This document shows, piece by piece, positions 55,209-63,498 of a stretch of DNA of 64,000 bases (its first letter is position 1; the number at the start of each line of letters is the position of its first letter). A program made the translations under genes and the position numbers. Source of the DNA: Pseudomonadota bacterium (GTDB taxonomy: Bacteria > Pseudomonadota > Gammaproteobacteria > UBA9214); assembly GCA_041395565.1 (NCBI GenBank), contig JAWLAI010000007.1, positions 1 to 64,000 on the forward strand, given 5' to 3'. The notes beneath the pieces were generated by a model. It worked only from the letters and a program-made list of their open reading frames with translations, searched no databases and was not told the origin of the DNA.

Positions 55209-56282
55209 TCAGCGATAGCGGTACTTCACCCGCCTGCTGATGCCGCTGAGGAGTTCGTAGGAGATGGTGCCGGCGGCATGGGCAACATCATCCACCGGCA
55301 AACCGTCGCCCCAGAGGATGACATCATCCCCGATGACGGCATCGGGCTGCCCGCCAAGATCGATACAAATCATGTCCATGGAGACGCGACCCGCAAGTGC
55401 CGCGTGCCGCCCCTTCACGAGCACCGGCGTACCGGCGGGCGCATGACGCGGATAACCATCGCCGTATCCGATCGCGGCCACCCCGATGCGCATGTCAGCG
55501 GGACACATCCAGTCACCGCCGTAACCGACTGCATCCCCCCGGCGACAGTCGGTGATGGCGATCAACGCGCTGCGCAGGGTCATTGCCGGTTTGAGCCCGA
55601 GCGCGGCGGCACTCTGACCCTGCAGCGGCGAGGCGCCGTAGAGCATGATGCCCGGCCGCACCCAGTCGGCGTGCGCGCCCGGCCAGGCCAGCACGGCGGC
55701 GGAATTGGCCAGCGTGCGTTCGCCATCACGATCACCCAGCGCCGCAGCAAACGTCGCGATCTGGGTTGCGGTGTAATCCGCCTCCGGCTCATCGGCGCGC
55801 GCGAAATGGGTCATGTAGCGCACGGTACCGATATGTGGTGCGGCGTGCAGTCGCGCCAGCACGGCGTCAAGGCGTGCCGGTGCGAAACCCAGCCGGTGCA
55901 TACCGGTGTCGAGCTTGAGCCACACATCGACGGGCCGGGTGAGCCTGCCCTGCTCCAGCAGCGCCAGCTGATATTCGGAATGCACGACCAGGTCGAGCCG
56001 GTAACCGCACACGAGCGCGAGATCCGCGGCCGTGAACAGGCCCTCCAGCAGGACAATGCGCTGTTCCAGGCCGGCCTCGCGCAGGGCGATCGCCTCCTCC
56101 AGCCCGACCACGCCGAAGGCATCGGCGCCTGCCAGCGCCTGCGCGGTGCGCACCAGGCCATGACCGTAGGCATTGGCCTTGATGACGGCGATGACGCGGC
56201 TGGACGGCGCGGCCTGGCGTACGCGGGCGAGGTTGTGTTGCAACGCGCCACAGTCGATGTGCGCGTACGCGGGTCGCGTCAT
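55209..56282 (-). CDS. alr: Alanine racemase
   Basis: Alr interconverts L- and D-alanine for peptidoglycan. The PLP lysine lies in SSRVIAVIKANAYGHGLVRT near residue 35. Other marks are DTGMHRLGF, HFARADEPEADYT and the catalytic tyrosine region DAVGYGGDW, followed by IGVAAIGYGDGYPRHAP. The 357-residue length is normal. Its ATG overlaps the dnaB stop (ATGA), so it is translationally coupled to dnaB, a known gammaproteobacterial order. Confidence 0.97.
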   Translation of the reverse strand: MTRPAYAHIDCGALQHNLARVRQAAPSSRVIAVIKANAYGHGLVRTAQALAGADAFGVVGLEEAIALREAGLEQRIVLLEGLFTAADLALVCGYRLDLVVHSEYQLALLEQGRLTRPVDVWLKLDTGMHRLGFAPARLDAVLARLHAAPHIGTVRYMTHFARADEPEADYTATQIATFAAALGDRDGERTLANSAAVLAWPGAHADWVRPGIMLYGASPLQGQSAAALGLKPAMTLRSALIAITDCRRGDAVGYGGDWMCPADMRIGVAAIGYGDGYPRHAPAGTPVLVKGRHAALAGRVSMDMICIDLGGQPDAVIGDDVILWGDGLPVDDVAHAAGTISYELLSGISRRVKYRYR

Positions 56283-57679
56283 GCGTATTCGTTACCCGTG
56301 TAATAGGTGTCGCGGGCACAGTTCTCGAAGCGGGTGAACTGGCCGCGGAAGGTGAGCATGACCTTGCCGATCGGACCGTTGCGCTGTTTGCCGATAATGA
56401 CCTCGGCCAGCCCCTTGTGCGGGCTGTCCTCGTGGTAGACCTCGTCGCGATAGATGAACATGATCACGTCCGCATCCTGCTCGATGGCACCCGATTCGCG
56501 CAGGTCCGACATCACCGGACGGCGGTCGGTCCGCTGCTCGAGGCTGCGGTTGAGCTGGGACAGCGCTATCACGGGAACGCTGAGCTCCTTCGCCAGCGCC
56601 TTCAGGTTACGTGAGATCTCGGAGATCTCGGTGGCGCGGTTCTCGCGGGAGTTGGACACCTGCATGAGCTGCAGGTAGTCGATCACGATCAGCCCGAGGT
56701 CGTGTTCGCGCTTGAGGCGGCGCGCGCGAGCGCGTAGTTCCACCGGCGTCAACGCCGGCGTGTCGTCGATGAAGATCGGCGCCGCGTCGAGCAGGCTGAC
56801 CGCCGAGGTCAGGCGCGGCCAGTCGTCGTCGTCCAGCTTGCCGGTGCGGATCTTGTGCTGGTCGATATGCCCGAGCGACGACATCATGCGCAATGCCAGA
56901 TGCTCGCCGGGCATTTCCATGCTGAAGATGCCGACCGGCACCTGGTTCTTGATCGCGGCGTTCTCGGCGAAATTGACCGCCAGCGTGGTCTTGCCCATCG
57001 ACGGCCGCCCGGCGACGATGATGAGATCCGCGGGCTGCAGGCCGGCCGTCATGTTGTCGAGATCGGCAAAACCGGTGGACACGCCGGTGATATGGTCTTC
57101 CTGCTGCGACAGCATGTCGATGCGGTCGACGGCGGTTGCCAGGAGGGTACGGATGTTGATGAACCCGCGCTTGCCGCGCTTGCCCTGCTCGGCGATCTCG
57201 AACACCAGCTTCTCGGCGTGGTCCAGCAGGGCGCCCGAATCACGCCCTTCCGGCATGAAGGCGCTGCTGGCGATGCGGTTGCCCACCTCGATGAGCTGCC
57301 GCATCACGGAATTCTCGCGCACGATATCGGCATAGGCCTTGATATTTGCCGCGCTCGGGGTGTTCTGCGCGAGACGGCCGAGCGCGCTGAGGCCACCGAC
57401 CTCGTCGAGCAGTTTGTTCTGCTCGAGCCACTCCGACAGCGTGACCGCATCCAGCGGATTGTTTCTTTCCGCGAGCTGCGCAATGGCACGGAAGATGAGG
57501 CGGTGGTCGCGCCGGTAGAAATCCTGTTCGCCGACCGCGTCGGCGACCGTATCCCAGGCGGAATTGTCGAGCATCAGTCCGCCGAGCACGGCCTGCTCCG
57601 CCTGCAGCGAATGCGGCGGCACCTTGAGCGCACTCGTGTCAGTGTGCAGGATGTCTGCAGAGCGAAGCGTATCGACCAT
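56279..57679 (-). CDS. dnaB: Replicative DNA helicase DnaB
   Basis: DnaB is the hexameric replicative helicase. The chosen start MVDTLRSADILHTDTSALKV leads to KVPPHSLQAEQAVLGGLML, the conserved N-terminal domain. The RecA-like domain has GRPSMGKTTLAVNFAENAA, VIDYLQLM and REIS-type motifs including SRNLKALAKELSVPVIALSQ. It is 466 residues with no intein. The open frame runs 47 codons further upstream without family support. rplI lies upstream and alr overlaps downstream. Confidence 0.97.
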   Translation of the reverse strand: MVDTLRSADILHTDTSALKVPPHSLQAEQAVLGGLMLDNSAWDTVADAVGEQDFYRRDHRLIFRAIAQLAERNNPLDAVTLSEWLEQNKLLDEVGGLSALGRLAQNTPSAANIKAYADIVRENSVMRQLIEVGNRIASSAFMPEGRDSGALLDHAEKLVFEIAEQGKRGKRGFINIRTLLATAVDRIDMLSQQEDHITGVSTGFADLDNMTAGLQPADLIIVAGRPSMGKTTLAVNFAENAAIKNQVPVGIFSMEMPGEHLALRMMSSLGHIDQHKIRTGKLDDDDWPRLTSAVSLLDAAPIFIDDTPALTPVELRARARRLKREHDLGLIVIDYLQLMQVSNSRENRATEISEISRNLKALAKELSVPVIALSQLNRSLEQRTDRRPVMSDLRESGAIEQDADVIMFIYRDEVYHEDSPHKGLAEVIIGKQRNGPIGKVMLTFRGQFTRFENCARDTYYTGNEYA

Positions 57680-57802
57680 TCGGTTCAGTTGTATGTGCGT
57701 GTGGCTCCCGACAGGCGCGTTAATAAATAGCACAGTCACCGCGCGAACACACCATTGCGTTGCAGCAGTAATTGTGCCTCGCGCCTGCACGGTCGCGTGG
57801 CG

Positions 57803-57832
57803 CCATGCGGACGCTGTCACGCGTCCGCATGG
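57803..57832. terminator. 11-bp hairpin between rplI and dnaB
   Basis: CCATGCGGACG (57803-57813) pairs perfectly with CGTCCGCATGG (57822-57832) around an 8-base loop. It lies 50 bases after the rplI stop on the minus strand, but no T tract follows on that strand. It may reduce read-through into dnaB or protect the mRNA end. Confidence 0.4.
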
Positions 57833-57881
57833 TGCTTGTTCAGTTACAGGAAGTTGCAGCCGGAAGTGACTGCAGGATGGA

Positions 57882-58328
57882 TTATTCCGGCGTAATGCTC
57901 AGTTTTATCGTTGCATTGACATCGCTATGCAGGTGCAGGTGCACTTCGTACTCGCCGACCTGGCGAAACACACCTTCCGGCAGACGTATCTCGTGACGGT
58001 CGACTTCAACGCCCTGCGCCATAATCGCGCTGGCGATGTCCGCGGTACCGACAGAACCGAACAGCTTGCCCTCGTCGCCGGCGTTCGCAGCGATACTGAC
58101 GTGCATGCCTTCCAGCTGCTCGCAGCGTGCCTGGGCGGCGGCGAGCGCCTCTGCGGCGGCCTGTTCCAGCTCGGCGCGCATGGATTCGAAGGCGGCGATG
58201 TTCTCCGGCGTCGCCAGCTTCGCCTTGCCCTTGGGTACCAGGTAGTTTCTGCCGAAACCCGGCTTGACCTTGACCCTGTCGCCCATGGCACCGAGATTCT
58301 CGATCTTCTCAAGCAGGATGATTTCCAT
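57882..58328 (-). CDS. rplI: 50S ribosomal protein L9
   Basis: L9 is the elongated protein at the base of the L1 stalk. The start MEIILLEKIENLGAMGDRVK and VKPGFGRNYLVPKGKAKLAT form the conserved N-terminal domain, a long helix (AELEQAAAEALAAAQAR) connects to the C-terminal domain (AIMAQGVEVDRHEIRLPEG). It is 148 residues. It is the last ribosomal gene of the rpsF-rpsR-DUF2232-rplI unit. Confidence 0.98.
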   Translation of the reverse strand: MEIILLEKIENLGAMGDRVKVKPGFGRNYLVPKGKAKLATPENIAAFESMRAELEQAAAEALAAAQARCEQLEGMHVSIAANAGDEGKLFGSVGTADIASAIMAQGVEVDRHEIRLPEGVFRQVGEYEVHLHLHSDVNATIKLSITPE

Positions 58329-58354
58329 GTTTACAACCTCTGAAAGTAGTTATG

Positions 58355-59311
58355 TCAATTGCTTCCGGTCGCGCCCCGCCGCAGCCGCCGCCGGAAGTCG
58401 ATCCAGGTGTCCAGCAGTCCGCCCGTGGCCAGCACCAGGCTCGCCTGCGGCACGAATACCAGCGCCAGGTACACGCCGACCAGCATGCCCGCGCCCCACC
58501 TGACCTGTTGCAGCAGGCTGTGCAGCACGGCCAGCCCGATCAACAGGTACGGGACCAGCATTATCATGGCCAGCTGCGCGCCCAGCGCGCCGCCGGTGCC
58601 CGGTACCACCCGCGCCAGTACCAGCATGGCCAGGGTCAGCAGCCCCGCCATCGAACCCAGGCGCAGCCGGCAGAATTCCTCGCGAAAGGCGCCGGGTCGC
58701 ACCAGCAGCGACTGCCACCAGCGCGCCAGCAACAGGCTGCCCGTGACACCGGTGATCTGCGACGCCACCACGGCACCGGTCAGCAGCGCGGCGATCCGGG
58801 CGCGCAACGCACCGTCGTCCAGCCAGCCGAAGGTGACACCGACCTCCTGCAGCGCCTTGCCGAAATCCTGCAGGCGCTGATCCCACCATTGAGCGGGATC
58901 ATCGAAATACCCGTATGCCGCCAGCAGCAGGCAGGCACCGAAAGCCACGGCCGCCAGCAGCGCGTGCCCCAGCGATCGCGTCTGCCGCAGCACCGCTGCC
59001 AGCAGCCAGCACGGCAGCCACAACAGCAACACCGTCAGCAGGCTCATCACCTGTATGGCGTGTACGCCACCCTGTTCCATGACCAGGCCCAGCGCCTGGT
59101 AGCACAGCAGCGTGGCTGCACTCGCCAGCAGCAGCACCTGTAGCCCGGACACGACCCCGATGTGCAGGGTCACCAGCGCCACGGCCGCCGCCGCCATGTA
59201 TCCGAACACCGTGGTGAACGGTACGTACAGGTAGGTGAGTATGCCCGCGACGGCGATAACCAGTACGGCCGTCCAGCGCCCCCTGACAATGAGTTCTGCC
59301 AGGCTTTTCAT
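58355..59311 (-). CDS. DUF2232 (YybS-like) membrane protein
   Basis: This 318-residue protein has about eight hydrophobic segments, beginning MKSLAELIVRGRWTAVLVIA. It fits the DUF2232 family, which is often encoded between rpsR and rplI in Chromatiales and relatives. Conserved parts include RWWQSLLVRPGAFREEFCRL. Function is unknown. The upstream 32-codon extension overlaps poor sequence and is rejected. Spacing of 26 bases to rplI and 52 to rpsR argues for co-transcription with the ribosomal genes. Confidence 0.85.
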   Translation of the reverse strand: MKSLAELIVRGRWTAVLVIAVAGILTYLYVPFTTVFGYMAAAAVALVTLHIGVVSGLQVLLLASAATLLCYQALGLVMEQGGVHAIQVMSLLTVLLLWLPCWLLAAVLRQTRSLGHALLAAVAFGACLLLAAYGYFDDPAQWWDQRLQDFGKALQEVGVTFGWLDDGALRARIAALLTGAVVASQITGVTGSLLLARWWQSLLVRPGAFREEFCRLRLGSMAGLLTLAMLVLARVVPGTGGALGAQLAMIMLVPYLLIGLAVLHSLLQQVRWGAGMLVGVYLALVFVPQASLVLATGGLLDTWIDFRRRLRRGATGSN

Positions 59312-59363
59312 GCCAACCCGCTGCGTTGGGCTCCAGCCTGCGGAACCCGGTGCGGATACAGCG

Positions 59364-59588
59364 CTAGTGCGCGTCCGTGTATGGCAGCAGGGACAGATAG
59401 CGCGCACGCTTGATCGCGGTGGACAGCTGGCGCTGGTACTTGGCCTTGGTGCCGGTGATGCGGCTGGGCACGATCTTGCCGGTTTCGGTGATGTACTGCT
59501 TCAGGACGGCGAGATCCTTGTAATCGATTTCCTTGGTGTCCTCCGCGGTAAAGCGGCAGAACTTGCGGCGACGGTAGAAACGGGCCAT
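59364..59588 (-). CDS. rpsR: 30S ribosomal protein S18
   Basis: This 74-residue protein begins MARFYRRRKFCRFTAEDTKE and continues DYKDLAVLKQYITETGKIVP, then PSRITGTKAKYQRQLSTAIK, the S18 core. A longer frame upstream overlaps the rpsF end and is not used. S18 forms a heterodimer with S6, encoded 50 bases upstream. Confidence 0.98.
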   Translation of the reverse strand: MARFYRRRKFCRFTAEDTKEIDYKDLAVLKQYITETGKIVPSRITGTKAKYQRQLSTAIKRARYLSLLPYTDAH

Positions 59589-59638
59589 GGTGTTTCCTCT
59601 TCGATGCTGTAGACGTTGCGTTATCAGGAGGTCGCGGC

Positions 59639-60043
59639 CTAGGCCGCATCCTCGTCGTCGGACGCGCCGCGGTCGCTGTCGGCATTGCTGCTGTCGTCGC
59701 GACTCTCGCGCTCGCGTTTCTCGTCCGGCTTCTTGATCAGCGGCGAGGCCTCGGTGACGGCCTCGTTGCGATTGATCACGAGATTGCGGATAACGGCGTC
59801 GTTGAAGCGGAAGGAACTGTTCAGCTCGTCCAGCACGGCGGTGCTGCACTCGATGTTCATCAGCACGTAGTGCGCCTTGTGCAGCTTCTGGATCGGATAG
59901 GCCAGCTGGCGGCGGCCCCAGTCCTCCAGACGGTGGATCCTGCCGCCGTCGCTCTCGATCGTCGCCCGATAGCGCTCGATCATGGCAGGCACCTGTTCGC
60001 TCTGGTCAGGGTGGACCAGAAACACGACTTCGTAATGTCTCAT
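59639..60043 (-). CDS. rpsF: 30S ribosomal protein S6
   Basis: S6 binds S18 on the 30S platform. The 134-residue protein starts MRHYEVVFLVHPDQSEQVPA and contains DWGRRQLAYPIQKLHKAHYV. The tail is long and highly charged (KRERESRDDSSNADSDRGAS), as in proteobacterial S6. No priB gene lies between rpsF and rpsR, unlike E. coli. It leads the operon from the promoter at 60137-60165. Confidence 0.98.
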   Translation of the reverse strand: MRHYEVVFLVHPDQSEQVPAMIERYRATIESDGGRIHRLEDWGRRQLAYPIQKLHKAHYVLMNIECSTAVLDELNSSFRFNDAVIRNLVINRNEAVTEASPLIKKPDEKRERESRDDSSNADSDRGASDDEDAA

Positions 60044-60066
60044 CTAAGACCCCTTGTGGATTAGCA

Positions 60067-60108
60067 GCCTGCGGTCGCTGCCGCAGGCAAGGAGCTGGTT
60101 TTTCAGCT
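60067..60108 (-). promoter_or_regulatory. rpsF leader hairpins
   Basis: Two hairpins lie in the rpsF 5' leader: GCCTGCGG/CCGCAGGC with a 6-base loop (60067-60088) and AGCTG/CAGCT (60093-60108). Bacterial rpsF leaders often carry an S6:S18-binding element with a CCG motif, so this could be an autoregulatory site; the assignment is tentative. Confidence 0.4.
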
Positions 60109-60136
60109 GATAATCAGCCGCTTGTAAAGAGCGCGC

Positions 60137-60165
60137 ATTCTAGGGGATGACACCGGCCATGTAAA
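60137..60165 (-). promoter_or_regulatory. Sigma-70 promoter of the rpsF operon
   Basis: On the minus strand TTTACA (60160-60165) and TAGAAT (60137-60142) are exactly 17 bp apart, followed by a GC-rich GCGCGC discriminator typical of ribosomal promoters under stringent control. The start site would be near 60130, giving a leader of about 87 bases. Confidence 0.8.
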
Positions 60166-60236
60166 GCCGGTACCGGGCGGTCCGCCCGGCGGACCGCGAC
60201 GGGGTGCCGCGAATACAAGCTATCCCGCTGTTACCG

Positions 60237-60989
60237 CTATATTTTCCGGGCCGAACGCTGACGCACGGCCTCGAACAGCAGGACCCCGGCCGCCACTGAG
60301 ACGTTCAGGCTCGAGACCGTGCCGGCCATGGGGATGGCCACCTCGAAATCGCACAGTTCGCGGGTCAGCCGGCGCAGACCGCCGCCCTCGCCGCCCAGCA
60401 CCAGCGCGAGCGGCCCGGTCAGGTCGGCCGCATAGACCGGCTGCGGCGCGCTGTCACTGGCACCGTAGAGCCAGATGCCCGCCGCACGCAGGGTGCGCAG
60501 GCAGCGCGCCAGATTGGTTACCGTAACCACCGGCAGGGCCTGTACCGCGCCGCAGGCAACCTTGTGCACCACCGGCGTGATGCCGGTGGCGCGGTCCCTG
60601 GGCAGGATCACCGCATGCACGCCGGCGGCATCCGCGCTGCGCAGGCAGGCGCCAAGGTTGTGCGGATCCTGCACACCGTCCAGCACGAGCAGCAAGGCCG
60701 GTTCCCCGAGCGCGGCAAGCAGGGCCGGCAGGGCCTGCTCGTCCAGCGCGAGGCCGTCGCCCCGCACCGTGGCGAGGACACCCTGATGATTGATTCCCGG
60801 GAGGCGCTGATCCAGCGCTTTCCGGCTCACGCGCTCGACACTGATACCGGCCGCTTGCGCCTGTGCCAGCAGCGCGGCGCGGCGTGTGTCGCCACCGCCG
60901 ACAATGGCCAGTGCAGCCACCGCCGTCGGGCGCGTGGCCAGCAGCGCCGCCACGGCATGCATCCCGTAGACATGTTCCGGCCTACTCAT
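60237..60989 (-). CDS. rlmB: 23S rRNA (guanosine-2'-O-)-methyltransferase RlmB
   Basis: RlmB methylates G2251 in the 23S P-loop. The 250-residue SPOUT enzyme begins MSRPEHVYGMHAVAALLATR. Motifs are LLLVLDGVQDPHNLGACLRS, HAVILPRDRATGITPVVHKV, and the knot GEGGGLRRLTRELCDFEVAI with IPMAGTVSSLNVSVAAGVLL. It follows rnr by 13 bases, the conserved rnr-rlmB order. Confidence 0.97.
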   Translation of the reverse strand: MSRPEHVYGMHAVAALLATRPTAVAALAIVGGGDTRRAALLAQAQAAGISVERVSRKALDQRLPGINHQGVLATVRGDGLALDEQALPALLAALGEPALLLVLDGVQDPHNLGACLRSADAAGVHAVILPRDRATGITPVVHKVACGAVQALPVVTVTNLARCLRTLRAAGIWLYGASDSAPQPVYAADLTGPLALVLGGEGGGLRRLTRELCDFEVAIPMAGTVSSLNVSVAAGVLLFEAVRQRSARKI

Positions 60990-61002
60990 GAAACCTGCCG
61001 GC

Positions 61003-63267
61003 TCACTGGCGCGACTTGCGACGCAGGCCGGAACCGCGCCGGGCCTTGCGTCCCCTGCCGCTGCGTCCGGCGGCCTGCTCGTCCAGCTCGAAATCGATCT
61101 TGCGCTCGTCGAGATTGACCTGCATCACCCGGACGGTCACCTCGTCGCCGAGCCGGAAGATGCGCCGGGTACGCTCGCCGATGAGCCAGTGCCGGGTCGG
61201 CTCGTAATGGTAGAAGTCATTGCCGAGCGCGGTGACGTGCACCAGGCCTTCGACATAGATGTCGGACAGTTCCACGAAAATCCCGAACGAGGTCGTGGCG
61301 CTGATGATGCCGGCGAAGCTCGCGCCGATCTTGTCCAGCATGTACTCGCACTTCAGCCAGTCGATGGCATCGCGCGTGGCATCGTCGGCGCGTTGCTCGG
61401 TCGCCGAGCAGTGCTCGCCCAGGTCGAGCATGTCGCCGGACGTGTAGTGAAAGGACTTCGACTTGCGACCCGCCAGCACGTGGCGGATGGCACGATGCAC
61501 CAGCAGGTCGGGATAGCGCCGGATCGGCGAGGTGTAGTGCACGTACTGCGGATGCGCCAGGCCGAAGTGCCCGATATTGACCGGGCTGTATTCGGCGCGC
61601 GGCATGGAACGCAGCAATACGGTGTTGATCAGATGTTCGTCCGGGCGCCCGCGCACCTGTTCCAGCAACGCGGAATAGTCACGCGCCGCGGGTTTTGCCC
61701 CGCCCCGCAGCCCGAGCCCCAGCTCGTTGAGGAATTCCTGCAGGTCGGAGATCTTCTCCGGCGCCGGGGTCGCGTGCACGCGGTACAGCGTGGGCATGTT
61801 ATGCCGTTCCAACAGCCTCGCGGCGGCGACGTTGGCGGCAATCATGCATTCCTCGATGACCTTGTGGGCATCGTTGCGCACCAGCGGCACGATGCGCTCG
61901 ATCTTGCGCTCCTGCCCGAACACGATGCGCGTCTCCGTGGTCTCGAAATCGATCGCGCCGCGCTTCGTGCGCGCAGCGCGCAAAGCCTGGTAGAGCAGGT
62001 ACAGTTCGTCGAGATGCGGCAGCAGCGCCGTGCGCCGTGCGCGCGCCGCCGCGTCGCGCTCGACCATGATCGCGGCGGCCTCGTCGTAGGTCAGGCGCGC
62101 GTGCGAGCGCATCAGGCCGTCGAAGAAGCGCGACCGCACCAGGCTGCCGTCGCGCTTGATGATCATCTCGCACACCAGGCACAGGCGGTCGACATCCGGA
62201 TTCAGCGAGCACAGGCCGTTGGACAGGATCTCGGGCAGCATCGGGATGACACGCTCGGGGAAGTACACCGAGTTGCCGCGCTCGCGCGCCTCCAGGTCCA
62301 GCGCCGTATCGGGCTTGACGTAGTGCGACACGTCGGCGATCGCCACCAGCAGGCGCCAGCCCCCGGCCGTGCGTTCGCAGCACACCGCATCGTCGAAATC
62401 GCGCGCATCCACGCCATCGATGGTGACCAGCGGCGTCTTGCGCAGGTCCTCGCGGCCGCGTTTCGCCGCAGCCGGCACCTCCGCACCCAGACCCGCGATC
62501 TCCTGCGTCACGGCCGCCGGCCAGACCAGCGGCACGTCGTGGCTGCGTATGGCGATGTCGATCTCCATGCCCGGCGCCATGTGGTCGCCGAGCACCTCCA
62601 GCACCCTGCCGACCGGCGGCGTGCGCTTGGTCGGCTGCTCGATGATCTCGACGGTGACGATCTGTCCGTGCGCCGCGCCGCCCGCCGCCCCCGCCGGCAC
62701 GACGATTTCCTGCGGCAGACGCTTGCTGTCGGGGCTGACGAAGGTGGCGCCGTGCTCGTTGTAGAAACGACCCACGACCTGCTGGGTATTGCGCCGCAAC
62801 ACCTCGACCACCGAACCCTCGCGCCGCCCGCGCCGGTCCACGCCGGTGATGCGCACCAGCGCACGGTCGTTATGGAACAGCGCGCGCATCTGGCGCGCCG
62901 ACAGGAACACGTCGTCGCTGGCGTCGTCCGGCACCAGGAAGCCGAAGCCGTCCGGGTGGCCCAGCACGCGGCCGGCAACCAGGTCCAGGCGGTCGGCCAC
63001 GGCATAGCGGTCGCGCCGGTTCTGCACCAGCTGGCCGTCGCGGGTCATGGCGTTCAGACGACGTCGCAGCGCCTCCAGGCCGTCCTCCGTGTCGATCCCG
63101 AGCAGCGTGGCCAGTTCCTCGCGGCTGACAGGGTGATCGACCTCGTTGATGATCTCGAGGATATGCTCGCGGCTGGCGATCGGCCGTTCATAGCGCGCTG
63201 CCTCGCGGTCCGCGTGCGGATCGCGCCGGCCGCGGGAGGACGACTTGTTACGGGTTTTTCGTGGCAT
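61003..63267 (-). CDS. rnr: Ribonuclease R
   Basis: RNase R degrades structured RNA 3' to 5' and helps in rRNA quality control and trans-translation. The basic start MPRKTRNKSSSRGRRDPHAD leads to a winged-helix region, cold-shock domains and the RNB catalytic domain (VTIDGVDARDFDDAVCCE with the acidic cluster; YTSPIRRYPDLLVHRAIRH). The S1 domain (GIISATTSFGIFVELSDIYV) and a Lys/Arg-rich tail follow. It is 754 residues. A start 18 codons earlier is rejected as unlike the family. Confidence 0.97.
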   Translation of the reverse strand: MPRKTRNKSSSRGRRDPHADREAARYERPIASREHILEIINEVDHPVSREELATLLGIDTEDGLEALRRRLNAMTRDGQLVQNRRDRYAVADRLDLVAGRVLGHPDGFGFLVPDDASDDVFLSARQMRALFHNDRALVRITGVDRRGRREGSVVEVLRRNTQQVVGRFYNEHGATFVSPDSKRLPQEIVVPAGAAGGAAHGQIVTVEIIEQPTKRTPPVGRVLEVLGDHMAPGMEIDIAIRSHDVPLVWPAAVTQEIAGLGAEVPAAAKRGREDLRKTPLVTIDGVDARDFDDAVCCERTAGGWRLLVAIADVSHYVKPDTALDLEARERGNSVYFPERVIPMLPEILSNGLCSLNPDVDRLCLVCEMIIKRDGSLVRSRFFDGLMRSHARLTYDEAAAIMVERDAAARARRTALLPHLDELYLLYQALRAARTKRGAIDFETTETRIVFGQERKIERIVPLVRNDAHKVIEECMIAANVAAARLLERHNMPTLYRVHATPAPEKISDLQEFLNELGLGLRGGAKPAARDYSALLEQVRGRPDEHLINTVLLRSMPRAEYSPVNIGHFGLAHPQYVHYTSPIRRYPDLLVHRAIRHVLAGRKSKSFHYTSGDMLDLGEHCSATEQRADDATRDAIDWLKCEYMLDKIGASFAGIISATTSFGIFVELSDIYVEGLVHVTALGNDFYHYEPTRHWLIGERTRRIFRLGDEVTVRVMQVNLDERKIDFELDEQAAGRSGRGRKARRGSGLRRKSRQ

Positions 63268-63314
63268 CGGGGCTGACTCGGGTGCCGCGGCAGATGCGCA
63301 TCGCGGCAGGTAAA

Positions 63315-63343
63315 TTGACAAGAGAAAAATCAGGCGGTAGAGT
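63315..63343 (+). promoter_or_regulatory. Sigma-70 promoter of tRNA-Leu
   Basis: A perfect TTGACA (63315-63320) and TAGAGT (63338-63343) are 17 bp apart, with transcription expected about 30 bases before the tRNA-Leu gene. Confidence 0.75.
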
Positions 63344-63382
63344 TCGCGGCTCGCCAGGCAGCTTCATGCTGTCATCCATCCC

Positions 63383-63469
63383 GCCGAGGTGGTGAAATTG
63401 GTAGACACGCTAGCTTCAGGTGCTAGTGGGGGTAACCCCGTGGAGGTTCAAGTCCTCTCCTCGGCACCA
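63383..63469 (+). tRNA. tRNA-Leu (anticodon CAG)
   Basis: The 87-base sequence folds as a class II tRNA: acceptor GCCGAGG/CCTCGGC, anticodon stem CTAGC/GCTAG with loop TTCAGGT (anticodon CAG), variable arm TGGGGGTAACCCCGT and T-arm GGAGG-TTCAAGT-CCTCT, with CCA encoded. It resembles E. coli tRNA-Leu(CAG). It lies between purA and rnr on the opposite strand. Confidence 0.97.
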
Positions 63470-63498
63470 CTTCCCTGCCGCTCCGGCGCCCGCCCCGC

